From positions 992,001 to 1,056,000 of the forward strand of contig CAOLHI010000562.1 in NCBI GenBank assembly GCA_948474755.1: a stretch of DNA of 64,000 nt. Reading direction: 5' to 3'. Positions 23,797 through 34,899 of this stretch are shown piece by piece. Source of the DNA: Ctenosaura bakeri. Taxonomy: Eukaryota; Chordata; Lepidosauria; Squamata; Iguanidae. The stretch's first letter is position 1, and every line of letters begins with the position of its first letter. The translations under genes and the position numbers were made by a program. Below the pieces are notes generated by a model. That model did not search any database. It had not been told where the DNA came from and worked only from the letters and a program-made list of their open reading frames with translations.

Positions 23797-23933
23797 GGAC
23801 AGCCATGCAAGTCCTGGACCTGTGTCAAGATGCAAAGATGTGCCTGATCTGGGAGAATAAACTGGAGTTGATGAAAGATAAGGGGAACCCTTTGATACTC
23901 AGCGTAACAGACAAGAGGAAGCCTATCCTGCTA
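23797..23933 (+). CDS. Candidate internal exon, unrecognised protein
   Basis: An open segment encoding 'MQVLDLCQDAKMCLIWENK' and 25 further residues, ending '..DKRKPILL'. It is bounded by AATCAG before 23797, with a pyrimidine-rich TATTTTCTCTGTC upstream, and by CTA|GTAAGT after 23933, a strong donor. The length is 137 bp: two bases, then 45 codons, ending in phase 0. The composition is protein-like (mixed, charged, few repeats), but I do not recognise the family. No partner exon was identified. It could be a chance ORF or a fragment of an old retroelement. Confidence 0.25.
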
Positions 23934-24430
23934 GTAAGTATCTTGTGTCTGTTTTCAAAGAAGTAGCCATATTAGTAGCCTCACTACTGCACATATAACA
24001 AGAGAATTTGAACCCTGGTGAGCTGACTTTGATACATAGATTTATTTCACCCATCAAGACTAACTGACTGCTGTAAAGATCTGAAAGACCTGGACCACCT
24101 CACGCAGCCCTTTTAAAATTTAAGGCAAGGGACACGATTTGCATCTATCTGGAGCCTATTAAATTAAATTCCATTCCACTCCCACAACTATGTAAATATG
24201 CTGTATATCTGACCATTTAGTATCCCTCTGTACTGCATCCAAAGATGTGGGTTTATATCCACTAAAGCTAATGCAAAATCTTTTTTAAAAACAAACAGTG
24301 GTAAAGGTGCTGCCACTTTTCTTTTCTTTTCTTTTTTTCTCCTCTCCCTTCCACCCTTCTTTTTAACTTGTGTCTGGTTGCATTGATATTTGGCAAGGCT
24401 GAATCCAGGTCTGAGAAGATTCTGGGCAAA
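23934..24430. other. Unassigned non-coding DNA
   Basis: Nothing supported; a CTTTT-rich run lies near 24318-24340. Confidence 0.4.
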
Positions 24431-24686
24431 ATGCCCCTCCATAAACTGCAAACCCCAGGATTCTATAGGATGTTATTTTACAGTGGAATAATAACGCTAT
24501 TGCTATTTCCACACTATACTCTTATAGCGTGATTATTCCACTTTCAACATCCCATGGAATCCCGGGGTTTGCAGTTTGGGAGGGACTGGCTGGCCCCTCC
24601 CTAAACTGCAAACCCCAGGATTCCATAATAGCGCTATAACAGTCGAGTGCAGAAATGACCTATAACAGTGTAGGGTGGAAATGGGC
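24431..24686. mobile_element. Palindromic MITE family A, right half, split by another copy
   Basis: The outer copy is seen as 24431-24500 plus 24664-24686. Joined at the insertion point, its arm matches the usual right arm (CTGCAAACCCCAGG, AGTGGAATAATA, then the TATAACAGTGTAG end). The left half is missing. Confidence 0.75.
24501..24660. mobile_element. Palindromic MITE family A, 160 bp, nested in its own family, TSD TAT
   Basis: Begins TGCTATTTCCACACTA and ends TGCAGAAATGACC, with TAT on both sides (24498-24500 and 24661-24663). The target is the CTATAACAG motif of the older copy. Confidence 0.82.
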
Positions 24687-24883
24687 TTAGGCTATGGGCC
24701 ACATTATTCCCTCCCCTGGTGCAGATAATTGTGACTCGAAGCCAAAAAGAAAAGAAAAAAAATTACACTGAGATTATTGTGCTTTGGACATATTATGAGA
24801 TGACACGGCTCCTTGGAGGGTGGAGGGAAATGATAATACAGGAAAAAGTGGAAGCTGAAGTCAAAAAAGGAAGCACACATTTC

Positions 24884-26870
24884 TTTTTTTTTTAATAATT
24901 AATTTTATTATGATTACATCGTATAAAAAAACATTTCTTATTGTACATTTTACCGAACTATTACAGCATCTTCCACACCTCTCTGGATTTCAATACTGCT
25001 ATTTCATTGATATATCAACTTTTATGCATCGCATTACATTTGTTAACATACAAGATAGATCCTGCTCTTCATCCCTACTTTATGTGTTCCATGATATTCC
25101 ACTGATTTTTACTTCTAGCTACTCATGCTACCATGAATCAAGAATTGTTGCCTGTCAATACCCAACCCATTTCCAGAACAATTTGCCATTCTTTGTTAAT
25201 GTCATCATCTGATTTTCCTTTTAATCTCTGAGAGACTATATCTGCATTTCAATTTTCAATGAAAGTTGCCCACCATTGCTCTATTGTAGGTATCTGCTCA
25301 GTTTTCCATAGCCTTGCGAACTCAATACGGGCTGTTGTAATCATATACAGCATTATTCTCCAATATTTCTTTGCAACAGTTCCATCTAACATATGTGTCA
25401 TATTTAATAAGTACAGTTCAGGTTTCTTATCAATTTGAACTCTCAATATTTTACATATCATATTATGTATATCATTCCAATATTTTTTAGCCTTAGGACA
25501 TGACCACCACATATGAAATAGTGTTCCAACGTTCTCATGACACTTCCAACAATGCCCTGTTCCCGTATTATATATCTTCTTTAATTTTTCTGGTGTCATG
25601 TAACATCTATGAAAAAGCTTATAATAGTTCTCTTTTAGGTTCTGAGCTGCAGTAAATGTTTGTGTCCGTTGCCAGCTCTGTTCCCAGCGTTCTAATTGAA
25701 TTGGATGTCCAACATTTTGAGCCCATGATATCATTGCTGATTTGACTGTCTCATCTTCTCTTTCTTGGTATAAAATCTCCTGATATAAATGTGATAGTAA
25801 GTGAGGTGGGTTTTCCCGCAGTAACTTCAACATTCTTCCTTGCTCTTTTTGTTCAATTCCATAAGTTTTCACATCCATCTGGAATCTCTCAGTTAACTGT
25901 CTGTAAGGGAACCAGTTTAACTTTATTCCTTCTGATTCCAATTTTTCTCTTGATTTCATCTTAAAAAGATTCAGATTTGTCTTTTCTAATATGTCGTCAT
26001 AACACAGCCACTTATCTGAATCAGACCATCTTCCAAAGAAGGCTTCTTGAGGGGAGACCCATGTAGGTAGTTGCCTAATGTTCTTATTCTTGTAATCAGT
26101 CCATATTTTAAGTAGTGATTTTCTTACAAAATGATGAACAAAGTCTTTGTCAACCGCAGCTTTCCCATAGAACATATAGGCATGCCAACCCATCCTTAAA
26201 TCAGCTCCCTCTAGTGTCAACATTCTCGTATTTTGAAGATTCATCCAGTCTTTTATCCAAGTAAATGCCACTGCCTTGCAATATATCTGTAAATCTGGTA
26301 GACCCAACCCTCCTCTTCTTATTGAATCTGTCATGATATTCCATTTTATTCTTGGTTTTTTCCCTTGCCATATAAATTTAGTTAAATCTCTCTTCCATTG
26401 TATAAAAGGCTTAGTATTTGTAATAATAGGAAGATTTTGGAAAAGGTAATTCATCTTTGGAAGTATGTTCATTTTTATGACTGCCACTCTTCCCATCAAA
26501 GATAGTCACATTCTAGTCCATTTCTCCAAATCCTTAATTATCTCTTTCCATTTTTTTCATAATTATTCTGAAATAGTTCATTATTTCTTTTTGTAATCCA
26601 GACACCCAGATATTTTGCTTTTTGCCCTTTATTAAAACCTGTTAAATGCTCAAGTTTCTTCACTTCTTTCTCTTTCATGTTTTTTGTTATAAGCACTGTT
26701 TTTTCCTTGGTTATCTTGAATCCAGAAAATTCTCCATATTCTTGAACAATATCCATCAACCTTTGAATACTGCTAAGAGGATCGTCCAGAAACAAAACCA
26801 AATCATCTGCAAATGCTTTAAGTTTATACTGATATTTCTTTATCTGAAGTCCTCTTATTGCTTTGTCAGG
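24884..26870 (-). mobile_element. L1 LINE, 5'-truncated, about 2 kb
   Basis: A T-run at 24884-24894 marks the poly(A) end. The minus strand then gives the ORF2 C-terminus and the RT palm up to about 26870, where it stops. The 26538-26801 region holds the thumb block 'GFKITKEKTVL', and the catalytic box upstream reads FADD. A frameshift at about 26500-26540 separates this from the long frame. Confidence 0.87.
25249..26499 (-). pseudogene. L1 ORF2 C-terminal half, 416 codons open
   Basis: One uninterrupted frame beginning 'MMGRVAVIKMNILPKM' and continuing through 'GLPDLQIYCKAVAFTWIKDW' and 'WVSPQEAFF' to a CWKCHENVGTLFHMWWSC cluster (Cys-His motif) and the end of ORF2. It aligns with 13044-13664 plus 11985-12923 of the full-length L1, but diverges enough to be a different L1 subfamily. 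It lacks the endonuclease and most of RT. Confidence 0.88.
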
Positions 26871-27313
26871 ATTGATTGACTCAAAAAAGCCACCAGCCTC
26901 AGTGGTTGATGACCTGGACTCATGGTGGTCTCCATAAGTTGAAGCCTATCTGATGGCAAATAACAAGTGCAGATAATAATGAACCACATGGACTGATGGT
27001 TTGATTCATTATAAAGCAGCTTCCTGGCTTCACAGATAAGCATAACTGTGCCCTCAAGCAGGAAAGTCGTAACACTTAGGAGACAGACTTGCACAGTGTC
27101 ATGCTGCCCCTCCCCACACCATAAGTCATTATGAGGCAGTTGGGTCTGTGTCATCTGTCACTAAAGCAAAACCCATGTTCTTGACATCACTGCTGTCCCT
27201 CTTCATGCACATCCCCTCCCTCAGTGTCTGTGGGAAGCTGACATTCTGCCTCAAGGTCTTCAGAAGAGTAGGGTGCTAAAGAGAAGGGTGGTTAGAGTTG
27301 CGGGGAATGTCAC
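26871..27313. other. Unassigned non-coding DNA
   Basis: No supported feature. Confidence 0.4.
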
Positions 27314-27316
27314 TTG

Positions 27317-27518
27317 GACCATTTCCTCACTACACTGTTATAGTGCTATTATTCCACTTTCAACATCCTCTGGAACTCTGGGGTTTGTAGTTTACTGAAG
27401 CCAAAGAGCTCCCTGGCTGAGAATTCTAAATGCCCCTCCCTAAACTGCAAACCCCAGGATCCCACAGGATGTTGAAAGTAGAATAATAGCACTGTAATGA
27501 TGTAGTGCGGAAATGGCC
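27317..27518. mobile_element. Palindromic MITE family A, 202 bp, TSD TTG
   Basis: Left end GACCATTTCCTCACTACACTG, right end TAGTGCGGAAATGGCC, flanked by TTG at 27314-27316 and 27519-27521. Full palindromic structure. Confidence 0.87.
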
Positions 27519-27521
27519 TTG

Positions 27522-29130
27522 GTCAACAGAGTATTTCCAGAGAGAAATGCAAGGCAGAAGAGACCGTGCAGAGTAATTGTGCCTCTTCATAGATGCAGTC
27601 AAGAGGTGGGTCAATACTGAATAAATATGAAAAGGTAATACTGCCTCCAAGGTAATACTGAAGGTCATATGAAGGATCCTTACTTGGAACAGGGCCTGCT
27701 TGAGAATAATTGAAGTGACTTCCAGTTATTGTAAACAAAACATCTCCTAGACAGCTTAATTTGATTGCCTAAGTTGGCAATCAAAACCTGCAAATGTCAT
27801 CTACAGTATAAATTGCAAACAAAGCCCTACTTGCCCTTTTTCTGCATAAGTAAAGACTGAAAAACTGTTTAACTGTTGCCTAAGGGGTTACATAGAAATA
27901 ATCATGTATTGCTAAAATGTTTGTGCACAACAGAAATTATCTCTGACCCAAATATGTCTGTTTTGTGGCAAAGGATGTCTTCTATAGCATAGTTTGTTAT
28001 GTGTGGAACAGCCACAAGAAGTCAAAAAACATAGATAATTTGTATCACCTTGTATTCAATACTTTCCTAGATAAGACAGGTAACAGTAGGAATATAGATC
28101 AATCACCAGTGTATCACGTGGCCACTGTGAGGAATTCTACCTTATGACCTGGAATGACCAGCCATCTTTACTATGCATTAGAACAGAATCACATCACTTT
28201 CCATTGACTTGGAGGACCCAGCTTAACCGCTTGGCAGGTTGGTTGTTGCTACTATGCCAGAGCAATCCCACATAACAGACAGTTTGTTGATGGTCATAAA
28301 AAGTGATCTCTAATTAAACAGCAGCCCTAGGTATGAGGTGAACAAAGTGTTGGCAAGAAACACATCCTGCTCCCTAAGCTTGTTCCCTCAGCAAAACAAT
28401 GGCAGGACTATCAGGCCTAGAACATAGTCTGCATGTTTATGTAAACGTGCATTTATATTTAGTCAAGCATATAGCCTCTGTGACTGAGATCTTCAATCAA
28501 AGCATAGCTCTGTCTGCAAGTTCTGTACCCTTTCCCCCTCCCAGCAGCTACTGCTTCTTACGAGAAGAAAGAGGAGGAAACCAATGCAGATCATGGAACA
28601 GCAGCTGGACTCAGCTGCAGGGAGAATTCGATTGCACACACAGATGGAGTGCAGTCCTTTTCCTTCTCTTGGGAGTTGTGAGCAGCCACATTTTCATAGT
28701 CTGAATTGCCTCCCTGCTCCCTCTCCTTCTCACTCATAAGAAAGAGCAGCAGCAGAAGTCCCTGCCAGGGCTTGACAGTCTCCCACAGGGAGCAGGAGAG
28801 GGTTGGGACTGAGTGCAAGGGCAAGAGAATAGCCCTTGCACTTCCTAATGTGCATGTAAGCTGCATTTATGTGTGTGCATATCATTAACAGGATGCCAGC
28901 CTACATGTGTATTTAAGCAGGCATCTTTTCAGAGGTTGGATGATGCAGCAGTTTTGTTGTTGTCATTGTCATGTTGTTTTTAAAGAAATTTAGTTCTTCT
29001 GTTTGGTATCAGTCTTCTACTTTTGTCTGATTGCCTTTTCATGATGTCATGGTAAGCCATCTTGATATAATGTAAGAAGAGCCAAAATACTAGTAAACAT
29101 CCAAGGCCTGTCAAGCTAGAGAGAATGTTG
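27522..29130. other. Unassigned non-coding DNA
   Basis: About 1.6 kb without supported genes or repeat ends. ORFs (for example 28399-28704) lack any recognisable domain. Confidence 0.4.
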
Positions 29131-29382
29131 TTGGTTGTTGTTGTTGTGGTGGTGGTGGTTGTGTGCCTTCAAATCATTCCAAACTTTGGTAAACTCTAAG
29201 GTGACCCTATGGAGTTTTCTTGGCAAGATTTTTTCAGTGGAAAGTTTGCCTTTGCCTTTCTCTGAGGCTGAAAGAGTGTGACTTGCCCAAGATCACACAG
29301 TGAGTTTCCATGGCCTGAGAGGGGATTCAAACTCTGGTCTCCAGAGTCTATATGGTTAAAGCATTGCTCCATGCTGGCTCTC
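29131..29382 (-). mobile_element. tRNA-derived SINE, near full length
   Basis: Runs from a TTG-repeat tail and GTGTGCCTTCAAATCATTCC, through the 'TTTTCTTGGCAAGATTTTTTC' core and 'GTGACTTGCCCAAGATCAC', to a tRNA-like head (GGGATTCAAACTCTGGTCTCC, the complement of a B box) at the right. Same family as the elements at 21.7, 31.3 and 43.8 kb. Confidence 0.85.
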
Positions 29383-31337
29383 ACACTGACTGTTTCACTC
29401 TGGTCATGCAGTTTGCCTGCCTCTAAGTGTCAGCATCACTCTACTGTATTGTCATCTGCAGTCTTTAGGATCACTAGTTGTCATAGTAAATTTCCATACA
29501 GGGAAGAAAGTCAGCTTAAGTATTTTCCATGGCTGGAGGAGGCCACTGCTATGTACAGCACCACCCATTTGCCCTCTCTCTATTTTGAGAATTGCTGTCT
29601 GACTCCACAATTGAGCAAAATGTGTGCTAATTTAATTTTCCAAATCTATGTAAATTTCCATTCTTGCTGGCGTCCTTCAAAACTGTCCTCCCCCCACCGT
29701 GTCATCCTCAGTTCCTACCAACATCATAAGTCTGTTCCTGCCTCCCGTTTTAGTAGCACTTCAATAGGTTAGCGTACATACATATGCATGTATGCATGTA
29801 TTTCCTAAACTTCAAACAACAATTCCATCATCATTGACCACTAGAGATAGGGCTTCATCGTTCAGTTTGATGCCAGAGGACAAGCACTTTATCTGTGGGT
29901 GCCTACAGTTTCTAAGAGAAAAACAGAACAAAATCTCTGAGGCAAAGCACAATTCATGGTTCAGCAAAGGTCAGCCCCATTACCCCCTTTGCCTCCCTTC
30001 CCTTCCAAGTTACCAAGCACTTGGCTCCATGCAGGTGTTGCCCTTTTGCCCCTAGCAAACTGTCCAGTGGATAGGGTGGAAGCTGAGAAGTGTTTGCAGG
30101 TTAATGTACCATTTAGAAGTTCATGAACACATCCTGAACTTCCTCTGCTAGGAATTCCAGGCAAGAATCACAATGTTATGTGTCAGATACTATAACTTGC
30201 CTGGAATTGCTTAGAAATTACTTCTGGTTAAACAGCAGATCCTCTTTCCTCTCCGTGGAATTTGCCTACGGGAGGCAGGAGGTATTGCTGTTCTCTGGGC
30301 AGCCCAGAACTTGCCTCTCCTTACATGTCTGCACTCTGGCTTATGGATACATGAATACACAGGTCATTTATCTTAGCAAACACATTTTATTGCCAGGATC
30401 TTTTCCATGAATGACTGAAGCACACTGGTGCCATTTGTGGCCTCTGTCTGTCAGAGCTGACTGGTTCCACAGTGAAAGCTTTTTGCCTTGGCTTTGCCTG
30501 TTTCGGTCTCCTATATCTGGCTCAATGTGTTCTTTATAATTTTCCTGTTTCCTAGGTGTTCCTTCATAAACATTTCAGCAGGAGAGCAGTCAGACCTGCA
30601 AATGTGGGCACGTCAAAAGAACCCGCATTCACAGGCTGTAGCCCAGCTGCAGGATGGAGAGAGTCAATGTCTCTGTGTAGCTGGAAGGAGCTGCAGGAGC
30701 TGTAAATCTGGCTTCTGGATTCAGTTACAGGACTCAGCTGTGTTTTCACCACTGACCCATACATTGTTGAGGTGGAAGCCCTTGTTTATTAAACCAGCAT
30801 GAAAGCACCAGGCAACAGAAGAGAAAAAGGGCAATAGGGCAGGGAAAGAAGGAGGAAAGATACTGTTCACAGTTCCTTCGCCAGTAAATGAAGTCTCTTC
30901 CCTGCTGTAAAAGTGAAAGGTTGTACCAAGAGCTTTAAGGAAATGTAACTGTGCCAAATCCCTCCCTCCCATTTGAGTGGGTGATGGGAAGATTTCTCAG
31001 TAGGAGTGACCCATGTTGCCTGATCTGTTCATCTAGGCAGCCACAGCCTTCCGCCTGGCAGCCTGTCTGGCTCAGAGCTTGGAAAATTTACTATTGGAAC
31101 AGCAATTCCATAAATCCCCAGCTGCCATGCTGGTTGGGGGATAATGGGAGTTTTAGTCCAACATGTAACTTTTAGAAGCATTGGTTTAGCTGCCAGAGGA
31201 TTTGCATTCGTGTATACTCAAAGAGAAGTTGCTGTTATCTTGCCTTATCTGATTTGAAACAAAGTCTGGTGGGGACAATGGGATCATATATGATTTTGTC
31301 CAAAGTTGAAAAAGAAGTAATTGGATAAGGCAGGCAA
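29383..31337. other. Unassigned non-coding DNA
   Basis: No supported gene. 31085-31185 has 'GGGGGATAATGGGAGTTTTAG', a block common in lizard interspersed repeats. Confidence 0.4.
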
Positions 31338-31510
31338 AAGTTGTTCTTGTTGCTATGTGCCTTCAAGGGATCCTAAAGCAAATCTGTCATGGGGGTTTAC
31401 TGGCAAGAATTGTTCAGAGAGGGTTTGCCTTTGCTTCCCCTGAGGCTGAGAGAGTGTGACTTGGCCAAGGTCACCTGGTGGATTTCTGTGGCTGCGCAGG
31501 GATTTGAACC
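31338..31510 (-). mobile_element. tRNA-derived SINE, head truncated
   Basis: Shares CTATGTGCCTTCAAG, the 'GGCAAGAATTGTTCAGAG' core and 'GAGAGAGTGTGACTTGGCC' with the copy at 29.1 kb, and ends at 'GGGATTTGAACC', inside the B box complement. Confidence 0.82.
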
Positions 31511-33206
31511 TTAAGTTGGCTACACATACCCTACATCCGCAATACAGGAATAATAAAAAATACTGACCTTCCTTTCTGGTTCCTAAAATAACATGTGAAT
31601 TATATAGAAGTGACATAATAGAATCCTAGAAATATGAATATTTCACATTTCCCAAAACATTAGATAATAATGTAATCAAACTGCTAAGACAGAAGTAGCA
31701 GGTCCCAATCCCCTCTCACACCCATAGAGTCCAGCACAGAAAGAAATAAGCTTAGCATTCAAACATATAAAAGTAGCTTTACTTACAAATAGCCTGTGCA
31801 TAATGAAATACAGGGAATAGAGAGAGAGGGTTAAAAAAAGATGGCTGCAGGTTAGAATGATGCAGGAAGAGAGTAGGTGTGGAAATGCAAATAAACGGGA
31901 AACTCCCAAACTTGCAATTAGACAGGGAGAGATTGCTGCCACCAACAGGATGTGTGTAGCTTACTCCCTACCCTGATGTTGAACTCAAAAGTGTTTGGTG
32001 TCTAAAATGCAGATGAAACCAGAACTGGCCCTTGAGATTGAGTTACCCTAGGTATGGAAAGAGTCTGGCTCTGTGCTTCCTTCAGACCTGGGCCTTTTTC
32101 TCTGATCTGTCAACCTAGTGTTCAGATCCCCTCTCTTCTCTTTGTTCAGTCCCTGCTACCTTCTCCCTTGGACACACACACAAGACCACCAAATGCAGAC
32201 GAGTTATTCAGTTGGCCTTTTAGCCTGGTCCTTCTCATAGGCTCAGAGCAGGTAGGAACACTAGAATTTTTAAAAAATTAATCTTTGCCTCTAGAGGAAA
32301 CAAGGATGGGTCATGTTTATTTTAATCTAGTGTAACTCAATTCAGTTCAAGAAACACATGTTCAACTTGGTACTGTGTGACTGCTATGCTTTTTCTTGCA
32401 TTAAAAAAGTAAACTTTGATATAAACCAACAAACACAGTCACCATTTTTAAAACTATCCCTGACAGCCTCACTCTTGTCATTAAGAGCCAATCTGAAGAA
32501 AATATTCCTTCTTCTTTAGGCAGAATCTCCAGGGAAACCAGTAAGAGCGTCAGCTGCGGAGCAGCCACAAATGCCTCTCTTTGTGCCCTCCTGATAGTGG
32601 ACTTGGCACATAGAGGGACCCTGGGTGCTTAGCTGACCTTGAAGGTTACGGCAGGCCCAAGGACAGATGCTTGCCTCTAAGAGTCAAACCAGATGTGACA
32701 AAGAAACTTGACATGTAAGTTTTGAAAATGGCAGAAGACATCAGCTGATGGAAATAATAATTATTGGGACAAAGCCAGCATGGGAGGAAAGGGGTTTTTA
32801 TTCCTTTCTTTCCAGGCTGCAATCCTTAGGAAAACTCTTCCTCTACAGGTGTTATTTCCATTGGGAGGAAATAAAGCAAAGAACTGTAATGCCACAAAAT
32901 AAGAAAATGAAATCTGTTGAAAGTTCTCAGCAAAATTTGCGTAAGACTGAAGTCATTATTATCTAAGATTCAGAGCAAGAAAGGGCAAGGTACACTCCCG
33001 GGCTGCATGCAGTGCCCTAAAGCTGCTTTTGCAGCCACATAACTCATTTTCCTTTTTCTGTCAGAAAGGAGGAACAACCCACCTTTTAAGTAGGTGACTT
33101 ACAGGGCTCCCATGCACTGTTTAACATTTAAAAATCCATTTTCAAAACCAGAAGTAGATACCCAGCCATTTCTGATTTAGATCTTTGGTTGTTGCTATTT
33201 TCCACA
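31511..33206. other. Unassigned non-coding DNA
   Basis: About 1.7 kb with no supported feature. Confidence 0.4.
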
Positions 33207-33214
33207 GTCTAGGT
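33207..33214 (+). repeat. Left 8 bp target duplication of SPIN-like hAT
   Basis: GTCTAGGT, identical to 34988-34995. Eight bases is the hAT signature. Confidence 0.93.
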
Positions 33215-33720
33215 CAGTGGTTCTCAACCTTCCTAAGGCTGCGACCCTTTAATACAGTTCCTCATGTTGTGGTGACCCCCAACCATAAAATTATTTTTGT
33301 TGCTACTTCATAACTGTAATTTTGCTACTGTTATGAATTGTAATGTAAATATCTGATATACAAAGACCGATCAGCATCCAGATTAAGTTCCCATGGTACA
33401 GATTTTTTTTTTTTTTGCAGTAGTTGATGATTTTACAGTACATGATTTTACATTTACCCAGTAATTATAATTTATGAAGTGTTGTTTTACCTCCAATACT
33501 GCTGCTTTCAACACAGTTGAAATATTAGAGGCTGTGGCCAAGTAAAAATGACTCCTACCATTCAAACTTTCTTGTGGGGAGTGAGGCAGCCCACCCTCAG
33601 GCTCATGGCACTGGCTGAACAAACCGATTGTGCTACCTGTAGCCCATGACACATGTGGCAAAGTGGCCTCTCTCTGACCCACTGATGCTTCTACCCCAAC
33701 GTCCCAAAATACACAACACA

Positions 33721-33883
33721 GGCCATTTCCGCACTGGACTGTTATAGTGCTATTATTCCACTTTCAACATCCTATGGAATCCTGGGGTTTGCAGAGGTCC
33801 TTCCCTAAACTGCAAACCCCAGGATTCCATAGGATGTTGAAAGTGGAATAGCAGTACTATAACAATCCAGTGCGGAAATGGCT
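33721..33883. mobile_element. Palindromic MITE family A, 163 bp, TSD ACA, inside the captured segment
   Basis: Starts GGCCATTTCCGCACTGG and ends CCAGTGCGGAAATGGCT, with ACA at 33718-33720 and 33884-33886. It lies in the part that corresponds to intron 1 of the captured gene. Confidence 0.83.
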
Positions 33884-34040
33884 ACAGTCGCACACATCCC
33901 TCTGGAAAATGCTCAGTCCTCTTCCTACATGCATCTTTTCACCGAGGAAAAAAAATCAGAGGAATTCAAACTAAAAATCTCCCTGCTCTTCAGTTCGTTG
34001 GAGCGGACACACTACAGACAATAGGCTGACAGCTTAAGGC

Positions 34041-34122
34041 TGCAATCCTATGCACGCTGCCCAGCGAGGAAGCTGCCCTGGAGACTTACTGCTGAGTAAA
34101 CATGCTTAGGACCGGGCTGTGA
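34041..34122. repeat. Old interspersed repeat in captured intron
   Basis: 'GGCTGCAATCCTATGCACGC' to 'GCTGAGTAAACATGCTTAGGA' is a squamate-type repeat, also seen near 11.17 kb. It probably predates the capture. Confidence 0.5.
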
Positions 34123-34229
34123 GGCGGGTGGGCGCAGGTGCGCTCGCCACCATCCCTCCTCTTTCCCAGCCCGTTTTGTGAGAGAAAGGGCTCCCAAGGC
34201 CACCCGCGCAGGACCCGCTCTCATCCCTT

Positions 34230-34232
34230 ACC
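34230..34232 (-). other. Candidate splice donor of captured exon 1
   Basis: On the minus strand, AGAGGG|GTAAGG, with the GT at 34231-34230. It follows codon 60 exactly (phase 0). Confidence 0.6.
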
Positions 34233-34411
34233 CCTCTGGTGAAACCACCACCGTGAGGGGCGATCTTCTCCCTGCGACTCTTGCCCTCCTCAGCCCCATA
34301 CTCGATCTCCCCCTCCTCCACGGCGGCACTGGGCTTCAGCCGCTTGGCCTGGCTCTCATACACGCCGTCCTCCCCTTCCTCGTACTGCTCCCCAGACAAT
34401 GGGGAGGACAT
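34232..34411 (-). pseudogene. HNRNPLL: HNRNPLL first coding exon, captured copy
   Basis: The minus strand has GCCACCGCC|ATG, an excellent Kozak context, at 34411, then 60 codons containing YESQAKRLKP and EEGEIEYGAEEGKSRRE. These match the acidic, disordered N-terminus of vertebrate HNRNPLL (hnRNP L-like), a nuclear RRM protein that regulates alternative splicing. A donor (GGG|GTAAGG) follows codon 60. None of the RRM exons was found in the window. Because the exon lies between hAT ends with a perfect target duplication, it is a duplicated fragment, not the native locus. The frame is still open, so it is either recent or conserved. I call it a gene fragment; a 60-residue fusion N-terminus remains possible. 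Confidence 0.8.
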
Positions 34412-34899
34412 GGCGGTGGCTGGTTCAGCAACGAGGTGTGGGCAGGCGGATGCTGGGTACTTGCAACTGGCACGCAAACCCCCTGCAAGGAGATGAATAA
34501 ATCAAGCAAGCAGGCCTGTCAAAGATGCTCTCGAAGACCAGCAAAGACAAAACCGCAACTGCGCCCTCACACACTCGCGTGCAGTGGGGCGTTAAGGGCC
34601 TTGCCCTGCGATTGGTCCGATTGCTAGGTTCGAATACCGTGATTGGCTGAAGGGGGAGTTTCTCCCAAGCGATGGGTCGTGCAATTTGAAGAAAGAGACG
34701 TTCGTCACGTCCAAACAGCCCATCCCTTTCTTGAAGGTCCTTTCCCTCCCCCATTGACTGGTGCCGGATCCCTTTACTCAAGGGAAAGAGGAGGAGGGAG
34801 GGGAGTGAAAGGAGCGCGAACAGGCACCGTTGCCAAGGGCAATGGACATAATGCCTCTGTGACTGAGCTGGAGACGGATAGAGGAGCGGTGTCTCGGTT
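34412..34899 (-). promoter_or_regulatory. CpG-rich, TATA-less promoter region upstream of captured exon
   Basis: Dense CpGs contrast with the AT-rich surroundings. Two CCAAT boxes on the minus strand (ATTGG on plus at 34611-34615 and 34642-34646) are 31 bp apart, a spacing typical of paired NF-Y sites, and a CGTCACGTCC element lies at about 34704-34713. No TATA box. It probably includes the HNRNPLL core promoter, though part of the right side may be native SPIN 5' sequence. Promoter activity is inferred. Confidence 0.55.

Noticed and set aside
24862..26890. TCAAAAAAG on both sides of the truncated L1 as its target duplication
   Set aside because: The left copy is separated from the T-run by about 14 bases, so the match is probably chance.
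29278..29772. 164-codon ORF on plus strand
   Set aside because: Its first part is antisense SINE sequence, and the rest shows no family similarity or splice context.
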